A stretch of DNA of 64,000 nucleotides from Pseudomonas sp. LBUM920 (GCF_003852315.1 NZ_CP027762.1:5995501-6059500); one strand, 5' to 3'. Shown: positions 42,239 through 52,253, counted from the first letter of the stretch. The notes: a model not told the origin generated them from the sequence alone. Numbers and translations: made by a program.

Positions 42239-43624
42239 GTGACTACCATCGCCACCGCTTTTAATACTTTGCCGCTCTCCGCCGCCATGCTGGCTAACCT
42301 CGACTCGCTGGGTTATGTCGAGATGACGCAGATCCAGGCGCAAAGCTTGCCGGTGATCCTCAAGGGGCTGGACCTGATTGCCCAGGCCAAGACCGGCAGC
42401 GGTAAAACCGCCGCCTTCGGCATCGGCCTGTTGAACCCGATCAACCCGCGCTACTTCGGCTGCCAGGCGCTGGTGATGTGCCCGACGCGTGAGCTGGCCG
42501 ACCAGGTCGCCAAGGAAATCCGTCGCCTGGCGCGCGCCGAAGACAACATCAAGGTGCTGACCCTGTGCGGCGGCGTGTCCCTCGGCCCGCAGATTGCCTC
42601 GCTGGAACACGGCGCCCACGTCATTGTCGGCACACCGGGCCGCATCCAGCAGCACCTGCGCAAGGGTTCGCTGGTGCTGGACGGTTTGAACACACTGATT
42701 CTCGACGAAGCTGACCGCATGCTCGACATGGGCTTCTACGACGCCATCGAAGACATCATCAGCAAGACCCCGGCGCGCCGCCAGACCCTGCTGTTCTCGG
42801 CCACCTACCCGGTGAGCATCAAGCAGCTGGCGTCCAAGTTCATGCGCGCGCCGCAGCAAGTGAAGGCCGAAGCGTTCCACTCCGACGACCAGATCGAACA
42901 GCGCTTCTACGAGATCTCGCCAGAAGAGCGCATGGACGCCGTGACCAAGGTGCTGGCGCATTTCCGCCCGGCCTCGTGCGTGGCGTTCTGCTTCACCAAG
43001 CAGCAAGTGCAGGAAACCGTGGATCACCTGACGTCCAAAGGCATTTCCGCCGTCGGCCTGCATGGCGACCTGGAACAGCGCGACCGTGACCAGGTACTGG
43101 CGATGTTCGCCAACCGCAGCACCTCGGTGCTGGTCGCCACCGACGTGGCCGCGCGTGGCCTGGACATTGACTCGCTGGACATGGTGATCAACGTCGAACT
43201 GGCCCGCGACTCGGAAATCCACATTCACCGCGTAGGCCGTACCGGCCGCGCCGGCGAAACCGGCATCGCCATCAGCCTGGTGGCGCCGTCCGAAGCGCAC
43301 CGCGCCCAGGCCATCGAGCAACTGCAGAAGTCGCCGCTGAACTGGGACCAGCTGGACAACCTCAAGCCACAAAGCGGCGGCCCGTTGCTGCCGCAGATGA
43401 GCACCCTGTGCATCGCCGCTGGCCGTAAAGACAAGGTTCGCCCAGGTGACATTCTCGGCGCATTGACCGGTGAAGCCGGGATTCCGGGTGCCCAGGTCGG
43501 CAAAATCGCGATCTTTGACTTCCAGGCCTTTGTGGCCGTGGAGCGCGGGATCGCCAAGCAGGCGCTGCAGCGTTTGAACGACGGCAAAATCAAAGGCCGT
43601 TCGTTGCGCGTGCGCATCCTGTAA
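42239..43624 (+). CDS. dbpA: ATP-dependent RNA helicase DbpA
   Basis: The 461-residue DEAD-box helicase acts in assembly of the large ribosomal subunit. Motifs: Q-motif MTQIQAQSLPVIL, AKTGSGKTAAF, PTRELADQ, DEADRML, SAT, VATDVAARGLDID and HRVGRTGRAG. The C-terminal DbpA RNA-binding domain (LCIAAGRKDKVRPGDILGALTG) recognises hairpin 92 of 23S rRNA. Start is GTG at 42239 (TTIATAFNTLPLS) by family N-terminus; a longer ATG frame from 42176 is less likely. Confidence 0.92.
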   Translation: MTTIATAFNTLPLSAAMLANLDSLGYVEMTQIQAQSLPVILKGLDLIAQAKTGSGKTAAFGIGLLNPINPRYFGCQALVMCPTRELADQVAKEIRRLARAEDNIKVLTLCGGVSLGPQIASLEHGAHVIVGTPGRIQQHLRKGSLVLDGLNTLILDEADRMLDMGFYDAIEDIISKTPARRQTLLFSATYPVSIKQLASKFMRAPQQVKAEAFHSDDQIEQRFYEISPEERMDAVTKVLAHFRPASCVAFCFTKQQVQETVDHLTSKGISAVGLHGDLEQRDRDQVLAMFANRSTSVLVATDVAARGLDIDSLDMVINVELARDSEIHIHRVGRTGRAGETGIAISLVAPSEAHRAQAIEQLQKSPLNWDQLDNLKPQSGGPLLPQMSTLCIAAGRKDKVRPGDILGALTGEAGIPGAQVGKIAIFDFQAFVAVERGIAKQALQRLNDGKIKGRSLRVRIL

Positions 43625-43659
43625 AAACACCGCGTTCCTGTTGTAGGAACCGAATCAAT

Positions 43660-43745
43660 GTGGGAGCCGGGCTTGCCCGCGATGCAGGCAACTCGGTCTG
43701 ACAGATCGACCGAGTTGATGCCATCGCAGGCAAGCCAGCTCCCAC
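43660..43745. repeat. REP pair, mixed class B/C, canonical
   Basis: Between dbpA and the flavoprotein gene. Same mixed composition as the pair at 6031-6116. Confidence 0.8.
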
Positions 43746-43788
43746 ATTTGATTGCATTTCAGATCAATTTTTTTGTGAGGACATTGCT

Positions 43789-44967
43789 GTGCGCTCGACC
43801 GAAGTTGTGATCATTGGCGCCGGCGCCGCAGGCTTGATGTGCGCGCTGACCGCCGCCGGGCGTGGGCGCAAGGTGATGTTGATCGACCACGCGAACAAGG
43901 CCGGCAAAAAGATCCTGATGTCCGGCGGTGGCCGCTGCAATTTCACCAACATGTACACCGAGCCGGCCAACTTCCTCTCGCACAACGCGCACTTCTGCAA
44001 GTCTGCGCTGGCCCGCTACACCCAGTGGGACTTTATCGGGCTGGTGGCCAAGCATGGCGTGCCGTACCACGAGAAGAAGCTCGGCCAGTTGTTCTGCGAT
44101 AACAAGTCCAGCGACATCCTCGGCATGCTGCTCGATGAATGCATACAAGCCGGCGTGAGCATGCACCTGGACACGTCGGTTCAGGAAATTGCCAAGCTGG
44201 AGGCCGGTTATCAGTTGCAAACCACCCTGGGTGAGTTGCGCTGCGAATCCCTGGTAATCGCCACGGGCGGCCTGTCGATTCCGACCTTGGGCGCTACCGG
44301 GTTCGGTTATCAGGTAGCCAAGCAGTTCGGCCATGAACTGCTGCCGACCCGCGCAGGGTTGGTGCCGTTTACCATCACCGACCAGCTCAAGGACTTGTGC
44401 GGCGAGCTGTCCGGCACCTCGGTGGACTGCCTGGTCAGCTGCAACGACCAGAGCTTTCGCGAGAACATCCTGTTTACGCACCGCGGCCTGAGCGGGCCGG
44501 CGATCTTGCAGATTTCCTCGTACTGGGAAACCGGCGACACGGTCGAAATCAACCTGCTGCCCGACCACGACGCCCACGCCTGGCTGCAACAGCAACAGGT
44601 CGAGCGCCCCAACAGCGAGTTGAAAACCCTGCTAGGTGAGATCTTTACCAAGAAGATGGCCAACCTGCTGGCCGACACCTGGTTTGCGTCCAAACCGATG
44701 AAGCAGTACACCCACGCCGAAATCGCTGACATCGCGCAAAAGCTGTCGAGCTGGCAACTGGTGCCGGCGGGCACTGAAGGCTATCGCACGGCCGAAGTAA
44801 CGCTGGGTGGAGTTGATACGCGGGAAGTGTCGTCCAAGACCATGGAATCGCTGAAAAGCCCTGGGCTCTACTTCATCGGCGAAGTGCTGGATGTGACCGG
44901 TCACCTGGGCGGGTTCAACTTCCAGTGGGCCTGGGCGTCGGGCTACGCCGCCGCGCAATACGCCTGA
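43789..44967 (+). CDS. HI0933-family NAD(P)/FAD-dependent oxidoreductase
   Basis: The 392-residue flavoprotein has the N-terminal dinucleotide fold VVIIGAGAAGLMCALTAAGRG, the family-specific KILMSGGGRCNFTN and the C-terminal GLYFIGEVLDVTGHLGGFNFQWAWASGYAAA. This is the BaiN/HI0933 group (TIGR00275), a conserved family without a settled reaction in pseudomonads. The start is GTG at 43789, preceded by GAGGACATTGCT. Confidence 0.87.
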   Translation: MRSTEVVIIGAGAAGLMCALTAAGRGRKVMLIDHANKAGKKILMSGGGRCNFTNMYTEPANFLSHNAHFCKSALARYTQWDFIGLVAKHGVPYHEKKLGQLFCDNKSSDILGMLLDECIQAGVSMHLDTSVQEIAKLEAGYQLQTTLGELRCESLVIATGGLSIPTLGATGFGYQVAKQFGHELLPTRAGLVPFTITDQLKDLCGELSGTSVDCLVSCNDQSFRENILFTHRGLSGPAILQISSYWETGDTVEINLLPDHDAHAWLQQQQVERPNSELKTLLGEIFTKKMANLLADTWFASKPMKQYTHAEIADIAQKLSSWQLVPAGTEGYRTAEVTLGGVDTREVSSKTMESLKSPGLYFIGEVLDVTGHLGGFNFQWAWASGYAAAQYA

Positions 44968-44997
44968 CGCCGCTTAAACCTTGAAATGCAAAACCCT

Positions 44998-45067
44998 GTG
45001 GGAGCTGGCTTGCCTGCGACAGCGGCGTTGGATTTACCATCGCTATCGCAGGCAAGCCAGCTCCCAC
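44998..45067. repeat. REP pair, class C, canonical
   Basis: Between the flavoprotein gene and yccS. Confidence 0.85.
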
Positions 45068-45181
45068 ATTAGATTTGGGGCGCCTGGAAGTTATTTTGCG
45101 CAATTGATGTGATCGCCACGCTTGCCGTGACGTCCTTGATAGCTCAATTTAGCGGCATCGTCCCGGAAGACTCCAGCCTTC

Positions 45182-47365
45182 ATGTCATCGACCTCGTTCA
45201 AGCAGTCCATGCGGCGCCTGTGGGCGCTGGATAAATTCAGTTACAGCGTACGGGTGTTCATCGCCCTCACCGGCAGCATGGCGCTGTGCTGGTATCAGGA
45301 CGAAATGACGCTGCTGATCCCGCTGTTCCTGGGGATTATCGCCAGCGCCCTGGCCGAGACCGATGACAGTTGGCAAGGCCGCCTCAACGCTCTGGCGGTG
45401 ACGCTGGTGTGTTTCAGCATCGCCGCGCTGTCGGTGGAACTGCTGTTCCCTTACCCGTGGATTTTCGCGATCGCCCTGGCCCTGGCCAGTTTCTGCCTGA
45501 CCATGCTGGGTGCGCTGGGCGAACGCTATGGCGCGATTGCTTCGGCGACGCTGATCCTGTCGGTGTACACCATGATCGGCGTGGACCAGCGCGGGGGCGC
45601 CGTCTCTGATTTCTGGCACGAACCGCTGCTGCTGGTGGCCGGCGCCGCCTGGTATGGCGTGCTCTCGGTGCTGTGGCAGGCACTGTTTTCCAACCAGCCG
45701 GTGCAGCAAAGCCTGGCGCGGTTGTTTCGCGAATTGGGGCGCTACCTCAAACTCAAATCATCCTTGTTCGAACCGATCCGCCAGCTGGATGTAGAGGCGC
45801 GCCGCCTGGAACTCGCCCAGCAAAACGGGCGCGTTGTAGCAGCGCTGAATGCGGCGAAGGAAATCATCCTGCACCGCGTGGGCAATGGTCGGCCCGGTTC
45901 GAAGGTCAGCCGCTACTTGAAGCTGTACTTCCTCGCCCAGGACATCCACGAACGCGCCAGCTCCTCGCACTACCCGTACAACGCCCTGGCCGACGCCTTT
46001 TTCCACAGCGACGTGCTGTTCCGCTGTCAGCGCCTGTTGCGCCAGCAAGGCAAAGCCTGCGAAACCCTGGGCGAGTCGATCCAGCTGCGCCAGCCATTCA
46101 TTTATGACGACAGCTTTGCCGAAGCGCTGGGCGACCTGAATGCCTCGCTGGAACACCTGCGCATCCAGAGCAACCCTGCCTGGCGCGGCCTGCTGCGCTC
46201 GTTGCGCGCCCTGGCAGCCAACCTGTCGACCCTTGACCGCCTGCTCGGCGACGCCAGCAACCCCGACGCCCTCGCGGACGCCACCGACAGCAACCTTCTG
46301 GACCGTGCGCCACGCAACCTCAAGGAAATGTGGACGCGCCTGCGCACGCAACTGACGCCGACCTCGCTGCTGTTCCGCCATGCCTTGCGCCTGGCCCTGG
46401 CGCTGACCATTGGCTACGGCACCCTGCATGCGATTCACGCCTCTCAGGGTTATTGGATCATCCTCACCACCCTGTTCGTGTGCCAGCCCAACTATGGCGC
46501 CACCCGGCGCAAACTCGGCCAACGGATCATCGGCACGGCCATCGGCCTGACCGTGGCCTGGGCCCTGTTCGACCTGTTCCCAAGCCCGCTGGTGCAATCG
46601 CTGTTCGCCATCGCCGCCGGCCTGGTGTTCTTTATCAACCGCACCACCCGCTACACCCTGGCCACGGCGGCGATCACCTTGATGGTGTTGTTCTGCTTCA
46701 ACCAGGTGGGTGATGGCTACGGGCTGTTCCTGCCACGGCTGTTCGATACGCTGATTGGCAGCCTGATCGCGGGCCTGGCGGTGTTCCTGTTCCTGCCGGA
46801 CTGGCAAGGCCGGCGCCTGAACAAGGTGCTGGCCAACACCCTGACCTGCAACAGCATCTACCTGCGCCAGATCATGCAGCAATACGCCGCCGGCAAGAGC
46901 GACGACCTGGCCTACCGCCTGGCCCGGCGCAACGCGCACAACGCCGATGCGGCGCTGTCCACCACGCTGGCGAACATGCTGATGGAGCCTGGGCACTTTC
47001 GCAAAGAGGCTGACGTAGGCTTCCGCTTTTTGGTGCTGTCGCACACCTTGCTCAGCTACCTGTCGGGGCTGGGCGCACACCGGGAAACCCAGCTGCCGGC
47101 CGAAGTGCGTGAGCACTTGATCGACGGCGCCGGCAACAGCCTGGCAGCGAGCATCGACGAGATCGCCACGGGGCTGGCCAACAAGCAGCCGATCGCGATT
47201 CAAAGCGACGCCGAAGAAGCCCTGGCGGCGGACCTGGAGCAGATGCCGGATGAGATCGATGAGGGGCAGCGGTTGGTGCAGACACAATTGGCGTTGATCT
47301 GCCGGCAGCTGGGGCCGTTGCGCACGCTGGCGGCGCACCTGATCAAGGACACCCGCGCGGCTTAG
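45182..47365 (+). CDS. yccS: YccS/FUSC family inner-membrane protein
   Basis: The 727-residue protein repeats the FUSC plan twice: a set of membrane helices at the N-terminus (MALCWYQDEMTLLIPLFLGIIASALAETDDSW), a long cytoplasmic segment, then a second membrane set (ASQGYWIILTTLFVCQPNYGATRRKLGQRIIGT) and a C-terminal cytoplasmic part. The length and arrangement match YccS (TIGR01666). Efflux of aromatic acids or fusaric-acid-like compounds is a family-level inference; no substrate is known. Confidence 0.87.
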   Translation: MSSTSFKQSMRRLWALDKFSYSVRVFIALTGSMALCWYQDEMTLLIPLFLGIIASALAETDDSWQGRLNALAVTLVCFSIAALSVELLFPYPWIFAIALALASFCLTMLGALGERYGAIASATLILSVYTMIGVDQRGGAVSDFWHEPLLLVAGAAWYGVLSVLWQALFSNQPVQQSLARLFRELGRYLKLKSSLFEPIRQLDVEARRLELAQQNGRVVAALNAAKEIILHRVGNGRPGSKVSRYLKLYFLAQDIHERASSSHYPYNALADAFFHSDVLFRCQRLLRQQGKACETLGESIQLRQPFIYDDSFAEALGDLNASLEHLRIQSNPAWRGLLRSLRALAANLSTLDRLLGDASNPDALADATDSNLLDRAPRNLKEMWTRLRTQLTPTSLLFRHALRLALALTIGYGTLHAIHASQGYWIILTTLFVCQPNYGATRRKLGQRIIGTAIGLTVAWALFDLFPSPLVQSLFAIAAGLVFFINRTTRYTLATAAITLMVLFCFNQVGDGYGLFLPRLFDTLIGSLIAGLAVFLFLPDWQGRRLNKVLANTLTCNSIYLRQIMQQYAAGKSDDLAYRLARRNAHNADAALSTTLANMLMEPGHFRKEADVGFRFLVLSHTLLSYLSGLGAHRETQLPAEVREHLIDGAGNSLAASIDEIATGLANKQPIAIQSDAEEALAADLEQMPDEIDEGQRLVQTQLALICRQLGPLRTLAAHLIKDTRAA

Positions 47366-47370
47366 GCCGC

Positions 47371-47453
47371 CTTCGCGAGCAAGCCCGCTGCCACACTCGA
47401 CCGCATTACAAAGGATGTGCGCGGTTAAATGTGGGAGCGGGCTTGCTCGCGAA
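47371..47453. repeat. REP pair, class B, reversed
   Basis: Between convergent yccS and the solute-binding protein gene. Confidence 0.8.
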
Positions 47454-47476
47454 GAGGCCCGCAAGAACACTACAAA

Positions 47477-48214
47477 CTACATCCCATGCGCCTTCATCAA
47501 CCGCGCATAACTGCCATCGACCTTCATCTTGGCAATCTCGCGGTCGAAACCGGCAATGATCTGCGCATGCTCGGGGTTCTTCAGGCTGACCAGAATATGC
47601 AGGCTGTTTTCACTCAACGGCTGGGGTAAAAACTCCACCGTATTGCGCACACGCGGCGACTCGCGTGCCAGGTAATAGCGGGCGACATACTCGTCTTCCA
47701 GCGTCAGCCTCACGCGTTGCGCCGCGAGCATGCGCACGGCCATGGCGAAGTTATGCACCGGTACTTTCTGCAACTGCGCATCCTGGTCGAACGCCGCCGA
47801 ATAGGCATACCCGCGCACCACGGCGATGGGCTCACCGTGCAGCTGTTCCAGGTTCTGATAGTCGATGGGGTCGTCTCGGCGCTTGATAAACCGCACGCGG
47901 TTGAGCAGGTATTCAGCGGAAAACTGCCCAAGCTGCGTGCGCGCCTCGTCGTACCAGGCATTGACCAACACGTCATAGCGGCCATCACCCACGCCCATCA
48001 ACGCCCGCGCCCAAGGTACTTGCTCAAAATCACTGGCGTAGCCGGCGCGCGCCAGGGCCGTGCTGACAATGTCGGTGGCCAGCCCACCGTTGATCAATGT
48101 CGAATCGGTAAACGGTGGCCAGGCATCCGCTACCAAACGCAGACGTTGTGCGACCGCTGGCGTGGCCAGCAACAACACTCCTATCAAAGCAACGGCACGA
48201 GAAAATCGCGGCAT
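47477..48214 (-). CDS. Periplasmic solute-binding protein, amino-acid type
   Basis: The 245-residue SBP_bac_3-like protein has a signal peptide (MPRFSRAVALIGVLLLATPAVA) and begins the mature part with RLRLVADAWPPFTD, common in this family. The start at 48214 follows AAGGAC by 7 nt. No permease or ATPase is adjacent, so it may be an orphan receptor or act with a distant transporter. The ligand cannot be inferred. Confidence 0.82.
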   Translation of the reverse strand: MPRFSRAVALIGVLLLATPAVAQRLRLVADAWPPFTDSTLINGGLATDIVSTALARAGYASDFEQVPWARALMGVGDGRYDVLVNAWYDEARTQLGQFSAEYLLNRVRFIKRRDDPIDYQNLEQLHGEPIAVVRGYAYSAAFDQDAQLQKVPVHNFAMAVRMLAAQRVRLTLEDEYVARYYLARESPRVRNTVEFLPQPLSENSLHILVSLKNPEHAQIIAGFDREIAKMKVDGSYARLMKAHGM

Positions 48215-48412
48215 GCTTAAAGTCCTTGGCGGGCAGGCAGTGGCCTGATAACAGTAGCTCATCAATGAGCCTGCATTGCAGATTACACAAAGAACCGGGC
48301 CGCGCTCGCACTGAATGATGGCAAATTGACGCCATTCACAAAAATGCTGAATTTAGACAGTCGTGACCGTCACGCTTACTATCGGCAACAGCCATTAACA
48401 AGAGAACACACC

Positions 48413-48865
48413 ATGACGGTTAATTGGGTCTGCAAACACCAGGAAGACTTGGGCAAGGACCAGCTGTACGCCCTTCTGCGCTTGCGCAGCGAGGTCTTTG
48501 TTGTTGAACAGCAGTGCGTGTATCCGGACCTCGACGGGCAGGACCTTTCGGGTGATACCCACCACCTGATGGCCTGGAAAGACGACGAGCTGGTGGCCTA
48601 CCTGCGCCTGCTGGACCCGGAGTCCCAGGGCGGTGATGTGGTGATCGGCCGAGTGATCGTCGCGCCAGTGGCACGCGGCACCGGGCTGGGCCATCAAATG
48701 ATGGAAGAAGCCCTCAAGCGCATTGACGACATCTGGCCTGAAACGCCGATTTTTCTGTCAGCCCAGGCGCATTTGCAGGGGTATTACGGGCGGTACGGGT
48801 TTGTGGCGGAGGGTGAGGAATACCTGGAAGATGATATTGCGCACATTGGCATGCGGCGTCAGTGA
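48413..48865 (+). CDS. GNAT acetyltransferase, ElaA-like
   Basis: The 150-residue GNAT fold protein resembles ElaA: LLRLRSEVFVVEQQCVYPDLDGQDL at the start, then the acetyl-CoA loop VIVAPVARGTGLGHQMMEEAL and YYGRYGFVAEGEEYLEDDIAHIGMRR. The ATG at 48413 follows AAGAGAACACACC. The acetylated substrate is not known. Divergent from the solute-binding protein gene. Confidence 0.87.
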   Translation: MTVNWVCKHQEDLGKDQLYALLRLRSEVFVVEQQCVYPDLDGQDLSGDTHHLMAWKDDELVAYLRLLDPESQGGDVVIGRVIVAPVARGTGLGHQMMEEALKRIDDIWPETPIFLSAQAHLQGYYGRYGFVAEGEEYLEDDIAHIGMRRQ

Positions 48866-48871
48866 GAGCGC

Positions 48872-48954
48872 CATCGCAGGCAAGCCAGCGCCCACATTTA
48901 ACCGTGTTCACCCTTTGAAACGCGGTCGAATGTGGGAGCGGGCTTGCTCGCGAA
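48872..48954. repeat. REP pair, mixed class C/B, reversed
   Basis: Left element is class C (with one change), right element class B; they face each other across about 33 bp. Confidence 0.75.
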
Positions 48955-48979
48955 GGCGTCAGCGCAATAATCGCCACAT

Positions 48980-49276
48980 TCAGGGATAACCCAACACCTG
49001 CTTGATCGCCCCCAGATTCGCCTCGATCCACTTGCGGTCGATCGCCCCCCAGCTACGAATCCGGTAGCGCCCGGCATGATTGCGCGCGCCGTCTTCCTGC
49101 TCGAACTCACACAGAATATCCAGGTCGGCCAATGCCGCAATCGTGTCCTGTGCCGTGCGCCGCGGCATGCCGGTGGCGTCGGTCAACGCCGGGACGCTGC
49201 TGGCCAGCCCGCTGTCGATCAGGTACGCCACGTACAGGCGGCGATAGAAACTGCTTTTGGTCTTGCTCACGTCCAT
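48980..49276 (-). CDS. Small winged-helix protein
   Basis: The 98-residue protein reads SFYRRLYVAYLIDSGLASSVPALTDATGMPRRTAQDTIAALADLDILCEFEQ, a clear helix-turn-helix with a following wing region. It is likely a DNA-binding regulator. Its start lies 19 bp after the stop of the metallopeptidase gene on the same strand, so the two are probably co-transcribed. Target unknown. Confidence 0.72.
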   Translation of the reverse strand: MDVSKTKSSFYRRLYVAYLIDSGLASSVPALTDATGMPRRTAQDTIAALADLDILCEFEQEDGARNHAGRYRIRSWGAIDRKWIEANLGAIKQVLGYP

Positions 49277-49295
49277 GCTTGGTCGCCTGGTGAGG

Positions 49296-49796
49296 TTAGG
49301 GCTTGCCCTGCAAGTCGCGATACGTGAGGTACACCCGCAGGTCGAATTCCACCTGATGGTAGCCGGGCATCATGTATTCGCAGAGTTTATAGAACGCCTT
49401 GTTGTGGTCCGATTCCTTGAAGTGCGCCAGTTCGTGCACAACGATCATGCGCAGAAATTCCGGCGCCGCCTCTTTGAACAACGCCGCGATGCGAATCTCT
49501 TTCTTGGATTTGAGATTGCCGCCCTGCACCCGTGAAATCGTGGTGTGCAGGCCCAGGGCGCGGTGGGTCAGGTCCAGGCGGTTGTCGAACAGCACTTTGT
49601 CGATGGCCGGCGCGTTACGCAGGTGTTCCTGCTTCAAGGCCAGGGCATAGCTGTACAACGCCTTATCACTTTGCACCGCATGGCGCTCGGGGTAGCGTTG
49701 CTCCAGGTAGGCGCCCAACTGATCCTTGGCGATCATCTGGCGCACTTGCTCCTGGAGCGCTGCGGGGTAAGCCTGGAGGTATTTCAGCGCGGTCAT
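49296..49796 (-). CDS. YgjP-like metallopeptidase-domain protein (M48)
   Basis: The 166-residue protein with the zinc motif VVHELAHFKESDHNKAFY (HELAH plus a downstream histidine) and the YgjP-type RIAALFKEAAPEFLRM block before it. Predicted cytoplasmic; proteolytic activity is unproven for this family. Located between a c-di-GMP protein gene and a small winged-helix gene. Confidence 0.82.
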   Translation of the reverse strand: MTALKYLQAYPAALQEQVRQMIAKDQLGAYLEQRYPERHAVQSDKALYSYALALKQEHLRNAPAIDKVLFDNRLDLTHRALGLHTTISRVQGGNLKSKKEIRIAALFKEAAPEFLRMIVVHELAHFKESDHNKAFYKLCEYMMPGYHQVEFDLRVYLTYRDLQGKP

Positions 49797-49838
49797 GGGG
49801 TCTGCAACAGGGTTCGAATGGGCGCCAGTGTAGCGAAT

Positions 49839-51944
49839 CTAAAGCAGACGGGGGTGAGACCAATCGGCCACTTCCTCAGCAATCAAGGGCTGGGCCGCCC
49901 ATGGGCCTTGGACGAACGAGCAACCATTGGCCTTCAGCCATTGCGCCTGTTCGAGTGTTTCCACGCCCTCGGCGATCACTAACACATCAAAATGCCCGCA
50001 CAACTGGATGATGCTGCGCGCCATCGCGGCGTCCCGCACCGAACCCGGCAGACGCGCCACCAATTGCGGGTCCAGCTTCAACGTATCGAACTCCAGGTCA
50101 CGCAGATGGGCCAGCGAACACTGGCCTAACCCGAAGTCATCCAGGGCGATACGCACGCCGATCCGCCGCAACAACTTGAGCTGCTTGTTGGTTTCATCAA
50201 GGTTGCTCATCAGGCTGTCTTCACTGATTTCCACCTCCAGCTGCCGCGCCTGCAACCCATGTCGCTCGAGGACCTGCTGCAGTTGGCCGGCCAAGTTGGG
50301 CATGTTGAACTGACTGCTGCTCAGGCTCACGCTCAGCACCAGTTCTTCATCGAAGCTGGTTTGCCAGGCCTGACGTTGGGCGGCGACCTGCTGGTAGATC
50401 CAGGCGCTCAACTGGCTGATCAGCCGCGCCTCTTCAAGCAACGGCAAAAACAAGCCCGGCGGCACATCGCCGACGCTCGGGTGCTGCCAGCGCAACAACG
50501 CTTCGACGCCACGCAAGCGCCCGTCCTCCAGCGAGACCTGGGGCTGGTACACCAAGGTGAAATCCTTGTTTTGAATCGCGGTACGCACGCTGTCTTCAAG
50601 CATCAGACGCGAGCGGGCGCGGCCGTTCATTTCCTGATCGTAATAGCGATATTGCTGACGCCCCGCACGCTTGGCTTCATACATGGCGATGTCGGCCGCG
50701 CGCAGCAGGCCATTGAGGTCCGAGCCGCAGTCCGGGAAGGTCGCAATGCCAATGCTGACGCCAAGCATCACATCCAAACCGTCGACCTGCTGACACACCG
50801 ACACGCGTTCGATCAGTTTTTCCGAAATCTTCGCCGCCTGTTCCGGGAATTCCAGCTCCACCAATGCGGTGAACTCATCCCCGCCCATGCGCCCAAGAAT
50901 GTCGTAGGAACGCAGACACGCCTGCATTTGCTCGGAAACCCAGCGCAGCACCCGGTCTCCCGCGTCGTGGCCCAACGAATCGTTGACCCGCTTGAAGCCG
51001 TCGAGGTCCAGGTAGAGCAGCACCAGCGATTGCTCGGTTCGCTCGCTGCGCAGCAACGTGTTTTCCACTGCCTGGTGGAAGCCGCGCCGGTTCAGCAGGC
51101 CGGTCAACGGGTCGGTCACCGCCTGGAACTCCAACTGCTGGTGCAGATGGCGCACCTCGGACATGTCCAGCACCGTCACGACCATGGCCTTCTGCTCGGC
51201 GGGTAACGGCGCGCAGGACAACGCCACCGGCACCTGCTGGCCGCGACTGGTGCGCAAAATGGCGTCGTGCTGGCGCCATGTCTCACCTTTGCGATACGCC
51301 TCGTACATCGCGAACCCCAGCCAGGCCGGCACATGGGGCTTTTGCAGGAAGCTCAAAAAGCTTTCGCCCTGCAACTCGGCCATCGTCGCATTCAGCAGCC
51401 GCGAAATGGCCGGGTTGGCGTACTGGATCACACTGCCCTCGCCCACCACCAGAATGCCCTCGGCGGCGTTGTCGAGCACCGAGGCGTTAAAGGCGCGCGC
51501 GGACTCCAGGTCATGGCTCAGGCGCTGCAAGGCACGGCGGTTGCGCTGGTGTTCCAGCAACGCCTGCACCTTGGGCTTGAGAATGTGGGGGTCGAAGGGT
51601 TTGAACAGGTAATCAATGGCGCCGCTGGCATAGCCTTCCAATACAGAGGCAGGCGACTGGGCATGGGCGGTCAGGAAGATAATTGGCGTCATGCGCGTGC
51701 GTTGGCTGCCACGCATCAGGCGCGCAACCTCAAAGCCATCCATGCCGGGCATGCGCACATCCAGCAAGACCAGGTCGACTTCGTGCGCGAGCAGTAACTC
51801 CAACGCCTCCAGCCCGGAAGCCGCGGTCATCACGTGCCAATCTTCACGCTGCAAAAGCGCACGCATGCTGATGAGGTTTTCCGGGTAGTCATCAACCACC
51901 AGAAGAACCGAACTACCATCGCCGGGGTGTGGAGCGCAATCCAT
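49839..51944 (-). CDS. Response regulator with PAS, GGDEF and EAL domains
   Basis: The 701-residue cytoplasmic protein. Receiver domain (about 10-130) has the phosphoacceptor in DLVLLDVRMPGMDG and the lysine in LFKPFD. A PAS domain (about 155-265) is followed by a GGDEF domain with intact GRMGGDEFTALVE. The EAL domain keeps VEALLRW, EISE, DDFG, LKLD and AEGVE, but the conserved metal-binding Asn of the VNLS strand is Ser (LSVSLSSSQF) and loop 6 is GLGQ rather than GTGY. Diguanylate cyclase activity is plausible and phosphodiesterase activity doubtful. ATG at 51944 follows AAGGAAGAG. No kinase gene is adjacent. Confidence 0.9.
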   Translation of the reverse strand: MDCAPHPGDGSSVLLVVDDYPENLISMRALLQREDWHVMTAASGLEALELLLAHEVDLVLLDVRMPGMDGFEVARLMRGSQRTRMTPIIFLTAHAQSPASVLEGYASGAIDYLFKPFDPHILKPKVQALLEHQRNRRALQRLSHDLESARAFNASVLDNAAEGILVVGEGSVIQYANPAISRLLNATMAELQGESFLSFLQKPHVPAWLGFAMYEAYRKGETWRQHDAILRTSRGQQVPVALSCAPLPAEQKAMVVTVLDMSEVRHLHQQLEFQAVTDPLTGLLNRRGFHQAVENTLLRSERTEQSLVLLYLDLDGFKRVNDSLGHDAGDRVLRWVSEQMQACLRSYDILGRMGGDEFTALVELEFPEQAAKISEKLIERVSVCQQVDGLDVMLGVSIGIATFPDCGSDLNGLLRAADIAMYEAKRAGRQQYRYYDQEMNGRARSRLMLEDSVRTAIQNKDFTLVYQPQVSLEDGRLRGVEALLRWQHPSVGDVPPGLFLPLLEEARLISQLSAWIYQQVAAQRQAWQTSFDEELVLSVSLSSSQFNMPNLAGQLQQVLERHGLQARQLEVEISEDSLMSNLDETNKQLKLLRRIGVRIALDDFGLGQCSLAHLRDLEFDTLKLDPQLVARLPGSVRDAAMARSIIQLCGHFDVLVIAEGVETLEQAQWLKANGCSFVQGPWAAQPLIAEEVADWSHPRLL

Positions 51945-52253
51945 GCTACGTCTCTTCCTTGAAGGGCTGTACCGGTCACTTCTGATATAAAAACCGGACA
52001 AACACTGAGGCCTCACTCTAGCCCCGGTTCTAAAAAAGCAGAAGTGACGCGGGTGCCATCATTGCGCCAAAGCTCAGGAAGCCGACTAACGGTCAAGCGC
52101 TACAGCCCACGCCCCACGGGAAACATGGCTTTTTGGCACTCCTCTGACGCCAATAAATTGCCAGCAATTGTTTAACAACCGGACGATCACCGCCTATAAA
52201 GAACGTGAATGGCCCCCGGGCCAAAGCCTCACCTCTGTAAAAAGGCCAACACC
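51945..52253. promoter_or_regulatory. Divergent control region before the alginate lyase
   Basis: 309 bp between the GGDEF/EAL gene and the lyase gene. No ORF or clear repeat is visible apart from a short AT-rich part (ATAAATTGCCAGCAATTG near 52150-52168) that may belong to the lyase promoter. Confidence 0.4.
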
